NCBI GenBank assembly: GCA_002238925.1
Contig: MPNH01000015.1
Location: 1 to 64,000 of the forward strand
Length of the DNA: 64,000 bases
Direction of reading: 5' to 3'
Source: Spirochaetaceae bacterium bin103
GTDB taxonomy: Bacteria > Spirochaetota > Spirochaetia > SZUA-6 > Bin103
Below the pieces are notes generated by a model, which made no database searches, was not told where the DNA came from, and saw only the letters and a list, made by a program, of their open reading frames with translations. The position numbers and the translations under genes are program-made. This document shows positions 16,819-24,143 of the stretch, one piece after another. Every line of letters starts with the position of its first letter. Positions within the stretch are counted from its first letter, which is position 1.

Positions 16819-18573
16819 TCAGGCATCTTGCAGGGTGGTGCGGAGGGTGTCGAGGTCGATCTCGACGGTGGCGCAGGGCATGCCGATGGACCAGTGCTCG
16901 AGCACGGCGGGGTGCAGTTCGCCGAGCACGCCGATGGCGGTCCAGGAGCGCTCGCCGCCTTCCGCGGTGGACGCGGCGGGGGCGGAGGCATCGACGCGGG
17001 CGGCGCGACCGGGGATGAAGCGCGGGTCGTCCAGTTCGACCAGGCGGTGCTCGGCGCCGAGGTAGTACAGCAGCGCGGCCAGGTGGGCGCTGGCATCATT
17101 GAAGCCGGCGGCACGGTCCGCCACCAGCAGCGTGCAGGTGTCGGCGGTGCGTGATCCGGTGGCATCGGCGTCGTCGCGCACGGCGACCTTGCCCACTTCG
17201 AACATGTGGTGCGGGTAGGCGGCGTTCTGGGAGCTCATCTCGGCGGCCAGCAGGCAGGGGATGATCGAGTCGCGCACCACGGCGTAGTTCTCGGTCATCG
17301 GATTGGCCACCTCCACCAGCACCCGGGCCGGCGCGTTCATGCGCTCGGTGTAGTCGCGCAGCGCGCCCAGGTAGTTGAAGATCATCTCCTGGTAGCCGAG
17401 CCCCACCAGCACGTCGCGGGCGGCGCGCCCGAAGCGCGTCTGTCCCGTCAGATTGCCGGGCGTGAATTCGTCGGGCAGCTCCGGCTCGAAGGTGCCGAGC
17501 CCGCGCCCGATGGCGATCTCCTCCACCACGTCGACCGCGTGCAGGAAGTCGTTGCGGTAAGGCGGCGGGGTAACCACCAGGGAGGACCCCTCGACGCGCG
17601 CGCGGCTGCCCATGCGCTGCACCAGGCGGCGCCCCTCCTCGGGGCCTATCGTCTCGCCGAGCAGGCGTTCGGCGCTGGCCAGCTCGACGCTGGTGTCGGC
17701 CTGGAAGTAGCGCGGCGTTACCACCTCGCGCCCACGGGCGGTGTCGTAGGGGTAGCGGATCAGCACCGGCTCGATGGTATAGCCGGCGTCGGCCAGGTCG
17801 CACGCCGCGATCGATGCCACCAGGAGCAACGTGTCCAGGTGCGGCCCGGTCAACTCGACGAAGAAGTGGTCGTCGCCCACCACCACGTTGCCGAGGCCGG
17901 CGCTGTTGATCACCGGCGGGAACGACAGCGTGGCGCCGGCGGCATCCTCCAGGTACGGGTACGCCGGCTGCCCGCGCACGATGTGGCCGTACTCCTTGCC
18001 CTTGGGGTGCTGGTCGAGAATCTCGGTCAGCGACAACTCGTGCTCGAAGCCGAGCGGCACGAAGCGCGTGGTGTCCGGCGGCGCGGCGCGGTAGCGTACC
18101 GGCCACTCGATGGCGCCGGCGCGGTACAGGCCCATGGCGATGGCGCGGCGCCGCTGGCCGTAGCTGTCGGACAGCTTCTCCTGCGCCTGGATCAACTCCA
18201 GCAGCAGTGCCTCGCCGACCGGCGGCCCGGCGGCCGTGAACGCGGCGATGCAGGGCCGGATGTTCTCCAGCGCCGGGTCCACCTCCACCACCCGCTCACC
18301 GGTATCGGGAGCCGCCGTACCGGTGGAAACGAACGGGTATTCGGGCAGCGCGTCGCCGCGGTAGCAGCGCAGGTGGCGGGCCAGCCCGGGGGTGGTCCAC
18401 AGGTCGGGGCGGCTGGTGTCCTTCAGCTCCACGCGGCGCACGCCGGTGGCCGCATCGTAGCCCTCCACCTCCGCCTTGGCGGTGGACAGCAGCCGCTCCA
18501 GCTCCTCGCCGGCCGGCACCGCGGCTCCCAGAAGCCCGGCGAGCAGTTCGTCGCGTACGTCAATGGTCGGCAT
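16819..18573 (-). CDS. pheT: Phenylalanyl-tRNA synthetase beta subunit, archaeal type
   Basis: A 584-residue beta subunit, much shorter than the 790-800 residues of the usual bacterial form and matching the archaeal/eukaryotic type that spirochaetes carry. The family block HPKGKEYGHIV lies near residue 190, and the B3/B4 and B5 regions follow (ADAGYTIEPVLIRYPY). The catalytic-like C-terminal domain includes RFGRAARDVLVGLGYQEMI. It forms an alpha2-beta2 enzyme with PheS, encoded 12 bp upstream in the same operon. The bacterial N-terminal tRNA-binding domain and C-terminal anticodon-binding domain are absent, as normal for this type. Confidence 0.95.
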   Translation of the reverse strand: MPTIDVRDELLAGLLGAAVPAGEELERLLSTAKAEVEGYDAATGVRRVELKDTSRPDLWTTPGLARHLRCYRGDALPEYPFVSTGTAAPDTGERVVEVDPALENIRPCIAAFTAAGPPVGEALLLELIQAQEKLSDSYGQRRRAIAMGLYRAGAIEWPVRYRAAPPDTTRFVPLGFEHELSLTEILDQHPKGKEYGHIVRGQPAYPYLEDAAGATLSFPPVINSAGLGNVVVGDDHFFVELTGPHLDTLLLVASIAACDLADAGYTIEPVLIRYPYDTARGREVVTPRYFQADTSVELASAERLLGETIGPEEGRRLVQRMGSRARVEGSSLVVTPPPYRNDFLHAVDVVEEIAIGRGLGTFEPELPDEFTPGNLTGQTRFGRAARDVLVGLGYQEMIFNYLGALRDYTERMNAPARVLVEVANPMTENYAVVRDSIIPCLLAAEMSSQNAAYPHHMFEVGKVAVRDDADATGSRTADTCTLLVADRAAGFNDASAHLAALLYYLGAEHRLVELDDPRFIPGRAARVDASAPAASTAEGGERSWTAIGVLGELHPAVLEHWSIGMPCATVEIDLDTLRTTLQDA

Positions 18574-18585
18574 GGATTCCCTCGC

Positions 18586-20127
18586 TCAATGCGCCACCCG
18601 GCGCCGCACCTGGTCCAGGTCGGGCGAGAACAGGTCGCGGATGTCGTCGATGCCCAGCGACATCATCGCCATGCGGTCAATGCCCAGCCCCCAGGCCAGC
18701 ACCGGCACGTCGACGCCGAGCGGGCGGGTCACCTCGGGCCGGAATATCCCCGACCCGCCGAGCTCGATCCAGCCCACGGTGGGATGGCGGATGAACACCT
18801 CCACCGACGGCTCGGTAAACGGAAAGTAGGCCGGTTCGTAGCGCACGTCGGCGCTGTCCGCCCCAGCCACTTCCTCGGCGAACAGCTTGAGCAGCCCGAG
18901 CAGGGTCTTCAGGTTGACGTGCTCGCCGAGCACGATGCCCTCGGTCTGGTAGAAGTCGGCCAAGTGCGACGCGTCCACGTCGTCGGGCCGGAAGCAGCGC
19001 ATGATGCCGAAGTACTTACCCGGCACCTTGGCGCGGGTGAGGGTCTTGGCGGACACCACGGTGCCGTGGCTGCGCAGGATGGTGCGGCGGGCGAAGTCGG
19101 GGTCGAACCGGTACCCCCAGCCGCGGCTGCCGGTCTGCCAGCCGTCGGCGTGGGTGGCCGCCACCCGCTCCAGGTAGGGCTCCGGCAGTTGGCGAGCGTG
19201 GCGCGGCTCCTTGATGAAGTACACGTCGTGCTCGTCGCGGGCGGCGTGGAACTGCGGCATGAACAGCGCGTCGCAGCACCAGAAGTTGGTCTCCACCAGC
19301 GGCCCGTCGAACTCCTCGAAGCCAAGTGCGGTCAGCTGGTCGCGCACCCGGTCCAGGTAGGCGGTGTACGGGTTGCGCCGCCCGAGCAGCACCCGCCCCG
19401 GCGGCGAGTTGACGTTGTAGCGGCGGAACTGCACCGCGCGCCAAGAGCCGTCCGACAGCATGCCCTGCGTCAGCGAGCCCACTTCCACGCCGCTCATGCC
19501 GGCGGCCGCCGCCGCGCGCCGCATCTCCTGGCCGGCCGCGGTCAATGCGTAGCTCACCGTCTCGGACTCGGTGGCGCGGAATACGCCGCGCGCCGCCCCC
19601 CGCTTGCGGCTCAACGCAGCCGCCTGCTCGCGCTCCGCGCCGGTGAGCGCCTCCGCCGCCTCCGAACCGGCGCCGGCCAGCCGCTCCAGCAGCCCGCGCA
19701 CCGTGGCCACGCGCGCACTCTCGCCGCCCACGGCGCGCACCTGCCGGCCGCCGTCCATCGCCAGCACGCGTTCCCGCGCCAGGGCGCCGTACGCCGACCC
19801 GACGTCGCGCTGTTCCAGCCCTAGCCGGGTGGCGATCTCCGGCATCGGCAAGGGCCCGGCGTCGCGCAGCAAAGCAACGATGCGTTCCTCCGGCAGGCCG
19901 TCGCGCCGGTACTGCTCGCCAAGCTCGGTGAGCTCGTAGCGCACCACCCGGACCCGCTCCCGCTCCGCGATCAACCCCTTGCTCTCCAGCCAACTGAACG
20001 CCTGGTTGCACTGCCCCAGGTTCAGGCCGGCGGCTGCCATCAGGTCGGCGGCGGTAAACGGCAACTCGCCGGCGGCGGCGCGCAATGTACGGACTTCAAG
20101 CGGATGCAACTGTTCGACGGAATTCAT
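18586..20127 (-). CDS. pheS: Phenylalanyl-tRNA synthetase alpha subunit, archaeal type
   Basis: A 513-residue alpha subunit of the archaeal/eukaryotic type. N-terminal winged-helix DNA-binding-like repeats occupy roughly residues 1-160, and the class II catalytic domain the rest. HLADFYQTEG is part of the active-site region, and GLGIDRMAMM is motif 3. I start it at the ATG at 20127 (MNSVEQLHPLE), which aligns with the family; a longer frame to 20154 adds nine unlikely residues. It is the first gene of the pheST operon. No T-box or Phe leader peptide is evident upstream. Confidence 0.95.
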   Translation of the reverse strand: MNSVEQLHPLEVRTLRAAAGELPFTAADLMAAAGLNLGQCNQAFSWLESKGLIAERERVRVVRYELTELGEQYRRDGLPEERIVALLRDAGPLPMPEIATRLGLEQRDVGSAYGALARERVLAMDGGRQVRAVGGESARVATVRGLLERLAGAGSEAAEALTGAEREQAAALSRKRGAARGVFRATESETVSYALTAAGQEMRRAAAAAGMSGVEVGSLTQGMLSDGSWRAVQFRRYNVNSPPGRVLLGRRNPYTAYLDRVRDQLTALGFEEFDGPLVETNFWCCDALFMPQFHAARDEHDVYFIKEPRHARQLPEPYLERVAATHADGWQTGSRGWGYRFDPDFARRTILRSHGTVVSAKTLTRAKVPGKYFGIMRCFRPDDVDASHLADFYQTEGIVLGEHVNLKTLLGLLKLFAEEVAGADSADVRYEPAYFPFTEPSVEVFIRHPTVGWIELGGSGIFRPEVTRPLGVDVPVLAWGLGIDRMAMMSLGIDDIRDLFSPDLDQVRRRVAH

Positions 20128-20379
20128 GGCAAGGTTGGCAAGAACCGACAGCACGCTGCCAGCGGGTAGCTTCCGCGAAATCTAATACAAGAACCGCTCG
20201 CCCTGCAAATCCCTGCAAAAGAGCGAAATGAGCGAAATGAGCACCGCGCCGTTTCGCGCTATACTTGTTGTTGCGGCCAACCGAGCAACGTTCTCCACGC
20301 GGAGCCGCCCGCGCTCTGCGGCCGGGCAGGCGCCGGGCGACGATGCCGGGCACGACCAGTCGGCCACGGAGGACTACGG

Positions 20380-21006
20380 GTGTCAGACAAGATCGACTTG
20401 AAGAAACAGCACCGCGAGCTGTTCGCGGCCAGACGCAGCGCACACGTGGTCACGTTGCCGGAGCGAACCTGTTTGGCAGTCGAGGGCGCCGGGGCGCCAG
20501 CGGACGAACAATACCAAAGCGCGGTCGGAGCGCTCTATGCGGTAGCCTACAAGATCAAGTTCGGACGCAGGAAGGCGGGGATCGGTCCCGACTTCGTGGT
20601 GGCGCCGCTGGAAACCGAGTGGTGGGACGAAACCGGCGCCCGGTGCGACCCGTTGGCGCGGCCGGACACCACGCGCTGGCGGGCGATGATCATGCTGCCC
20701 GAGTTCGTGTCCGCCTCCGACGCGGCGGCCGGCGCCGCGGCGGCAACCGCGCTGGCCAGGGCCGGTACCCCCGCCAACCCGATGCTGCCGCGGCTGCGCC
20801 GGCTCACCGTGGCGGGCGGGCGTGCGGCGCAACTCCTGTACGTCGGGCCCTACACCGACCTGGGAGACGCCATCCGCCGCCTGCACCAGTTTATAGCCAG
20901 CGTGGGACTGACCGCGGCGGGGCGCCACCACGACACCTACCTGAACGACCCCAACCACTCCGAGCCGAACAAGCTCAAGACCATCCTGCGCCAGCCGGTG
21001 GCCTAG
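20380..21006 (+). CDS. GyrI-like small-molecule-binding protein
   Basis: A 208-residue stand-alone GyrI-like protein starting with GTG at 20380. KIDLKKQHRELFAAR at the N-terminus, YQSAVGALYAVAYKIKF and the late VGPYTDLGDAI / YLNDPNHSEPNKLKTILRQP are characteristic of the SBD-like family of effector-binding proteins without a DNA-binding domain. Ligand unknown. It is divergent from pheS; the 250-bp gap holds two direct copies of GAGCGAAAT at 20221-20238. Confidence 0.85.
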   Translation: MSDKIDLKKQHRELFAARRSAHVVTLPERTCLAVEGAGAPADEQYQSAVGALYAVAYKIKFGRRKAGIGPDFVVAPLETEWWDETGARCDPLARPDTTRWRAMIMLPEFVSASDAAAGAAAATALARAGTPANPMLPRLRRLTVAGGRAAQLLYVGPYTDLGDAIRRLHQFIASVGLTAAGRHHDTYLNDPNHSEPNKLKTILRQPVA

Positions 21007-21093
21007 TAGGCATAGGCATAGGAGCCTGCCGGATGCGACCGACACCGGACGGCGAAGCGGGAGGTACGGGGCAGCGCCGACCGGCGGCGGCGA

Positions 21094-22149
21094 TCAGCCA
21101 TGCGCGCCGCCGGGGGAGCCCGGCACCACGTAGCCGAGCACCACGGTGATCAGGTAAGCGGCCAACAGCACGAAGCCGAACCCCTTGCTGAACTCGCCGT
21201 CGGCGCGGCTCACCCCGACGCGCAGCACCAGCACCACGAACAGCATCGACGGGAAGAACAGGAAGAAGAACTGCGGCGGCACCTCAAGTCCGCCGCGGGT
21301 GGCGGCCGCGGCCGCGCCGCTTACGAACAGCACGTTCAGCACGTCGGCACCGAGCACGTTGCCGATCGCCAGCGCGCCGTGCCCCTTGCGCACCGCCGTC
21401 ACCGAGGTAACCAGTTCCGGCAGCGAGGTGCCGAATGCGACCAGGGTGGCGGCGATGATGGCATCCGGAATGTGCAGCCGCAGCGCGGTCTCCTCGACCG
21501 CCGGTATCAGCAGCCGCGACCCGATCACTACCATCGCCAGGCCCGCCACCAGCTTCAGCAGTGCCGGCAGGGTGCCCTGTTCGGCGGCGGCGGCGTGCGC
21601 CGCGGTCTCCTCCTCGTCGGGGGCGGGCGCATCCTTGGACCAGGCGATGGAGCGCCACAGGTACAGCGCGAGCAGCACCAGGAAAGCCACGCCGACCAGT
21701 TGCGGCAGCCGCCCGCCGGCGCTGAAGGTGCCGCGCAGCGCCAGGTACGGAACGCTCGCCGCCACCAGCAGTAGCGCGCTCGCCACCTGTATCCAGCTCT
21801 GCCGGCTCACCAGCCGCTTGTCGACCGGCACCCGCCCGATAAGGATGGCCAGCCCGAGGATCAGCCCGGTGTCCGCGATGATCGAACCGACCGCGTTGCC
21901 GAGCGCCAGGCCGGGGGCGCCCTGCAGCGCCGCGAACACGCTCACCGAGGCTTCCGGCAACGTGGTGCCGATGCTGACGATGGTGGCGCCGATCAGCATG
22001 GTCGGAACCCCCCAGCGCAGCGACAGCGCCACCGCCTGTTCCACCAGCAGGTCGGCGCCCTTCACCAGCACCAGAATCGCCCCCGCGACTACCGCGAACA
22101 GGGCCAGAAGGGGTAGTTGCTGAGCCAGTCCGTTCAGCCAGGCTTCCAT
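21094..22149 (-). CDS. Calcium/sodium antiporter (CaCA family)
   Basis: A membrane protein of about 351 residues with two homologous halves. The first alpha repeat has GTTLPEASVSVFA and GNAVGSIIADTGLILG, and the second has GTSLPELVTSVTA and GNVLGADVLNVLF. Glutamates in these repeats bind the cations. About ten membrane segments are visible, with a cytoplasmic loop rich in Glu and Ala in the middle. I start at the ATG at 22149 (MEAWLNGL); a longer frame to 22218 adds unlikely residues. It resembles YrbG-type exchangers. The inserted IS1-type element begins about 130 bp upstream of its start. Confidence 0.9.
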   Translation of the reverse strand: MEAWLNGLAQQLPLLALFAVVAGAILVLVKGADLLVEQAVALSLRWGVPTMLIGATIVSIGTTLPEASVSVFAALQGAPGLALGNAVGSIIADTGLILGLAILIGRVPVDKRLVSRQSWIQVASALLLVAASVPYLALRGTFSAGGRLPQLVGVAFLVLLALYLWRSIAWSKDAPAPDEEETAAHAAAAEQGTLPALLKLVAGLAMVVIGSRLLIPAVEETALRLHIPDAIIAATLVAFGTSLPELVTSVTAVRKGHGALAIGNVLGADVLNVLFVSGAAAAATRGGLEVPPQFFFLFFPSMLFVVLVLRVGVSRADGEFSKGFGFVLLAAYLITVVLGYVVPGSPGGAHG

Positions 22150-22273
22150 TACTGCGCTCCGTCTCCCTTGCCGGCTGGCAGGCAACCAAAATAGTGGCGG
22201 CGTCGCCGCCCGGTGCACTCAGTCGGGGTGGCCCGATAGTGGCAAGAGAGGGCCGGTCGATGTCAAGCGCCGA

Positions 22274-22281
22274 GAAGCGCC
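22274..22281. repeat. Target site duplication, left copy
   Basis: GAAGCGCC directly before the left inverted repeat is repeated exactly at 25617-25624 directly after the right one. An 8-bp duplication is within the range made by IS1-family transposases. Confidence 0.85.
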
Positions 22282-22306
22282 GGTAGTGTCTCAGCTTGAC
22301 TCGGGC
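22282..22306 (+). repeat. Left terminal inverted repeat
   Basis: Read inward it begins GGTAGTGTCTCAGCTTGACT and matches the right end (read inward on the minus strand) at 22 of 25 positions. The zinc-ribbon gene ends inside it. Confidence 0.9.
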
Positions 22307-22452
22307 GGCGGTTGGGAGTGGCGGCACTGGCAGTGGACGATGTACCGGGCTCCGCACTCGGGGCACTCCGGCTTGCGCTTGGCGTGCGCCTTGCGGACCC
22401 CAAGGCCAAGCACCACGGACCGGGCGTCTCCCCGGCGGTCTGCTTTAGACAT
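22291..22452 (-). CDS. Small zinc-ribbon protein in the IS1-type element
   Basis: A 53-residue protein, ATG at 22452 preceded by a GGGAGA ribosome-binding site. It is basic and carries CPECGARYIVHCQC, a four-cysteine zinc-ribbon pattern. Its TGA stop (complement of 22291-22293) lies inside the left terminal inverted repeat, a layout typical of IS-encoded genes. IS1 transposases carry an N-terminal zinc finger; here a separate protein may supply it, or it may regulate transposition. That role is inference. Confidence 0.7.
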   Translation of the reverse strand: MSKADRRGDARSVVLGLGVRKAHAKRKPECPECGARYIVHCQCRHSQPPPESS

Positions 22453-22550
22453 ATCTGTCTCCCGCCACTTGACGGGTAGATTAGCGCGGGGGTAGGATCA
22501 AGATAAGCGTTTTTCCTGATCCTGCCCCCGGCTTACCGCCAGTGGCTAAA

Positions 22551-22579
22551 GGCGATTCCCGCGAGGGGTCGCCTTTTTT
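22551..22579 (+). terminator. Intrinsic terminator inside the IS1-type element
   Basis: The stem GGCGA...TCGCC with inner CCC/GGG pairing is followed by TTTTTT on the plus strand and preceded by a short run of A, giving some function on the minus strand too. It lies between the transposase and zinc-ribbon genes. Confidence 0.7.
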
Positions 22580-22643
22580 GCGCCCGTCGCGAATCGCCCA
22601 ATCGCAGATTATCGAGATTTTAGCTTGACAGCAACCCGCCACC

Positions 22644-23549
22644 CTACTCGGGGCGAGCCTTGGGCTTAGGTCCGGGCTTGGCGGGCGGGGGCGTCCGCTC
22701 ATCGATGATGGCGATCAGGTCTTCCAGCTTCCACACACGGTCGGTGAGCTTCGCCGCCATCGCCGGGGTGGTGTGAATCCTACCGAGCGTCTTATGCGGG
22801 CGGCAGTAGTTGTAGTACATCGTGAACAGGGCCACCATGAGCGCATGATTGTTGAGCTTCTTTGAGAAAGCATTCGTCAACCGAGTAAACCGGCGCATGC
22901 TCATGCGCAGCGTCAGGTTGCTCCGCTCGGCGTAGCTGGTGCTAATCAGGTCCAGGTTAGGCGAGCCGACCACCACGGTCTTTTCAACGCCATTCACGGT
23001 GCCGGGGCTGTAGCGGCGGTGCGCTTGCTTGCTACCGTCGTCGTCCGCCGGATTGCCGTACTCCTTAACGATCATCGCGTAATCCACGTCGCCGCCGAAT
23101 GCTTCCTCTACCGCGATCAGGTAGGGCCGGTGGCCGTCGCTGGAAAGCTGTACGCGGTTGCGGAGGCGCTTGCGCAGGTCGTCCATGAAATCGACGGCCG
23201 TAGCCGCGGAACGGTCGCCTACGCGCCATGACGGGATCAGCTTGGTATCGGCGCATATAGCGGTCCAGGTCCATACGTCGCCAGCTTCCGCCGGTGCGCT
23301 CTTGGCGCGCGCAACATTCTTCTGCTTCGCGTATACGAACGACCACGCTTCGTCTACTTCCAAGCGGGTGCAAGGCAGGTTGCGGATAGCCTCGTCCTGA
23401 AACTCGCCGAGGTAGGTGCCGGCAGCTTCGAGCAACTTCGTAACGGTGTTGATAGAGCAGCCCAAGGTGCGGGTGATGGAGCGCATGCTCATCCCCTCTA
23501 CCAGCAGCCGAAGTATCATGGCGCGCTTCTCAGTGCTCAGCTTGTTCAT
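22644..23549 (-). CDS. IS1-family transposase
   Basis: A 301-residue DDE transposase of the IS1 type. A helix-turn-helix at about residues 15-45 (ILRLLVEGMSMRSITRTLGC) is followed by the catalytic core: LEVDEAWSFVYAKQKN holds the first Asp as in IS1 InsB, then TAICADTKLIPSWRVGDRS, the LSSDGHRPYL segment with the second Asp, and a C-terminal YNYCRPHKTLG motif with the closing conserved region. It is a single unbroken frame, without the frameshift used by IS1 itself. It mobilises the element delimited by the repeats at 22282 and 25616. Confidence 0.92.
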   Translation of the reverse strand: MNKLSTEKRAMILRLLVEGMSMRSITRTLGCSINTVTKLLEAAGTYLGEFQDEAIRNLPCTRLEVDEAWSFVYAKQKNVARAKSAPAEAGDVWTWTAICADTKLIPSWRVGDRSAATAVDFMDDLRKRLRNRVQLSSDGHRPYLIAVEEAFGGDVDYAMIVKEYGNPADDDGSKQAHRRYSPGTVNGVEKTVVVGSPNLDLISTSYAERSNLTLRMSMRRFTRLTNAFSKKLNNHALMVALFTMYYNYCRPHKTLGRIHTTPAMAAKLTDRVWKLEDLIAIIDERTPPPAKPGPKPKARPE

Positions 23550-23564
23550 GACTATAATATAGTC
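23550..23564. promoter_or_regulatory. Perfect dyad at the transposase start
   Basis: GACTAT and ATAGTC form a perfect 6-bp inverted repeat around AAT, immediately upstream of the transposase ATG. On the minus strand it also reads TATATTATAG, resembling a -10 region. It is a candidate operator or promoter core for the transposase. Confidence 0.4.
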
Positions 23565-23575
23565 AAACTGAACAT
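23561..23575 (-). repeat. Degenerate internal copy of the right end
   Basis: AGTCAAACTGAACAT resembles the right terminal repeat (AGTCAAAGTGAGACA) with one substitution and one missing base. Its position just upstream of the transposase is where the right end of a simple IS would be, so it may be a fossil end from before the passenger genes were captured. Confidence 0.4.
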
Positions 23576-23611
23576 TTTATGCAAGCGGATGCGGGAAAGT
23601 ATTTTAGATTT

Positions 23612-23794
23612 TTACGCTGACTTCTCGTGCGGCAATGGGGCGTTGAGATCGCGCCGTATCTGCGCCGCTGTCTCCGATTGGTGCGCCGATAGAAAGCGGT
23701 CGAAGCAATCATTGAGCCGGTCCAACTTTTCGTGAATCGGCTTTAGCTTGTCGTCAAAAATAGCCGCGATGCTCTGTAAATCCTGATCCGTCAT
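23612..23794 (-). CDS. Small passenger protein, coiled-coil-like
   Basis: A 60-residue protein, MTDQDLQSIAAIFDDKLKPI at its start, with heptad-like spacing of I and L (KLDRLNDCFDRFL) suggesting a short coiled coil. I do not recognise its function. Its ATG overlaps the stop of the preceding small gene by 4 bp, indicating translational coupling. Confidence 0.5.
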   Translation of the reverse strand: MTDQDLQSIAAIFDDKLKPIHEKLDRLNDCFDRFLSAHQSETAAQIRRDLNAPLPHEKSA

Positions 23795-24018
23795 GCTTGC
23801 GCCTTGCCCCAGCGGGCCGCGGCGGCCTTACGGGCCACTTCGCTACGTCGCGCCGTCGTCTGGCTAGCAGCGCGCGCCTTGGCCGCCTTGGCGGGGCCGG
23901 TAGGCTCCTGCGCGGAGGCGAGCACTTGATCCTTGTCGTTCGGAATCTCGCCAGTTAGCATGTCCATGACGAGTTTGGCGCGGGCTACGGGGTCACGCGG
24001 GCGCTTCGGGAGGGGCAT
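23791..24018 (-). CDS. Small basic passenger protein (RPRDP...ARW type)
   Basis: A 75-residue basic protein. It begins MPLPKRPRDPVARAKLVMDM and ends EVARKAAAARWGKAQA, a pattern I know from a widespread family of small uncharacterised proteins, sometimes called histone-H1-like, often found near insertion sequences. Nucleic-acid binding is plausible given its charge but unproven. It is followed by the 60-residue gene with a 4-bp overlap. Confidence 0.55.
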   Translation of the reverse strand: MPLPKRPRDPVARAKLVMDMLTGEIPNDKDQVLASAQEPTGPAKAAKARAASQTTARRSEVARKAAAARWGKAQA

Positions 24019-24143
24019 AGTAGTACCTCCGTTGGTGTTATGCCGTTACTGTACCGAGTGCGGCATAGTTGTGTCAAGCGATATTCTATCTGCTGACCAC
24101 CTAACAGATTGCCACAAAACGACTTGCTTAGTCAACCCCGCGA

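Noticed and set aside
17206-19824. 872-codon plus-strand frame opposite pheST
   Set aside because: It is antisense to two unmistakable synthetase genes and has low-complexity composition.
20128-20379. T-box or Phe attenuator before pheS
   Set aside because: No T-box sequence, Phe-rich leader peptide or terminator pair could be recognised; only two GAGCGAAAT repeats are present.
22282-23575. A simple 1.3-kb IS limited to the transposase and zinc-ribbon genes
   Set aside because: The inner end at 23561-23575 is only a weak match, whereas the outer end at 25592-25616 matches well and has the exact 8-bp target duplication.
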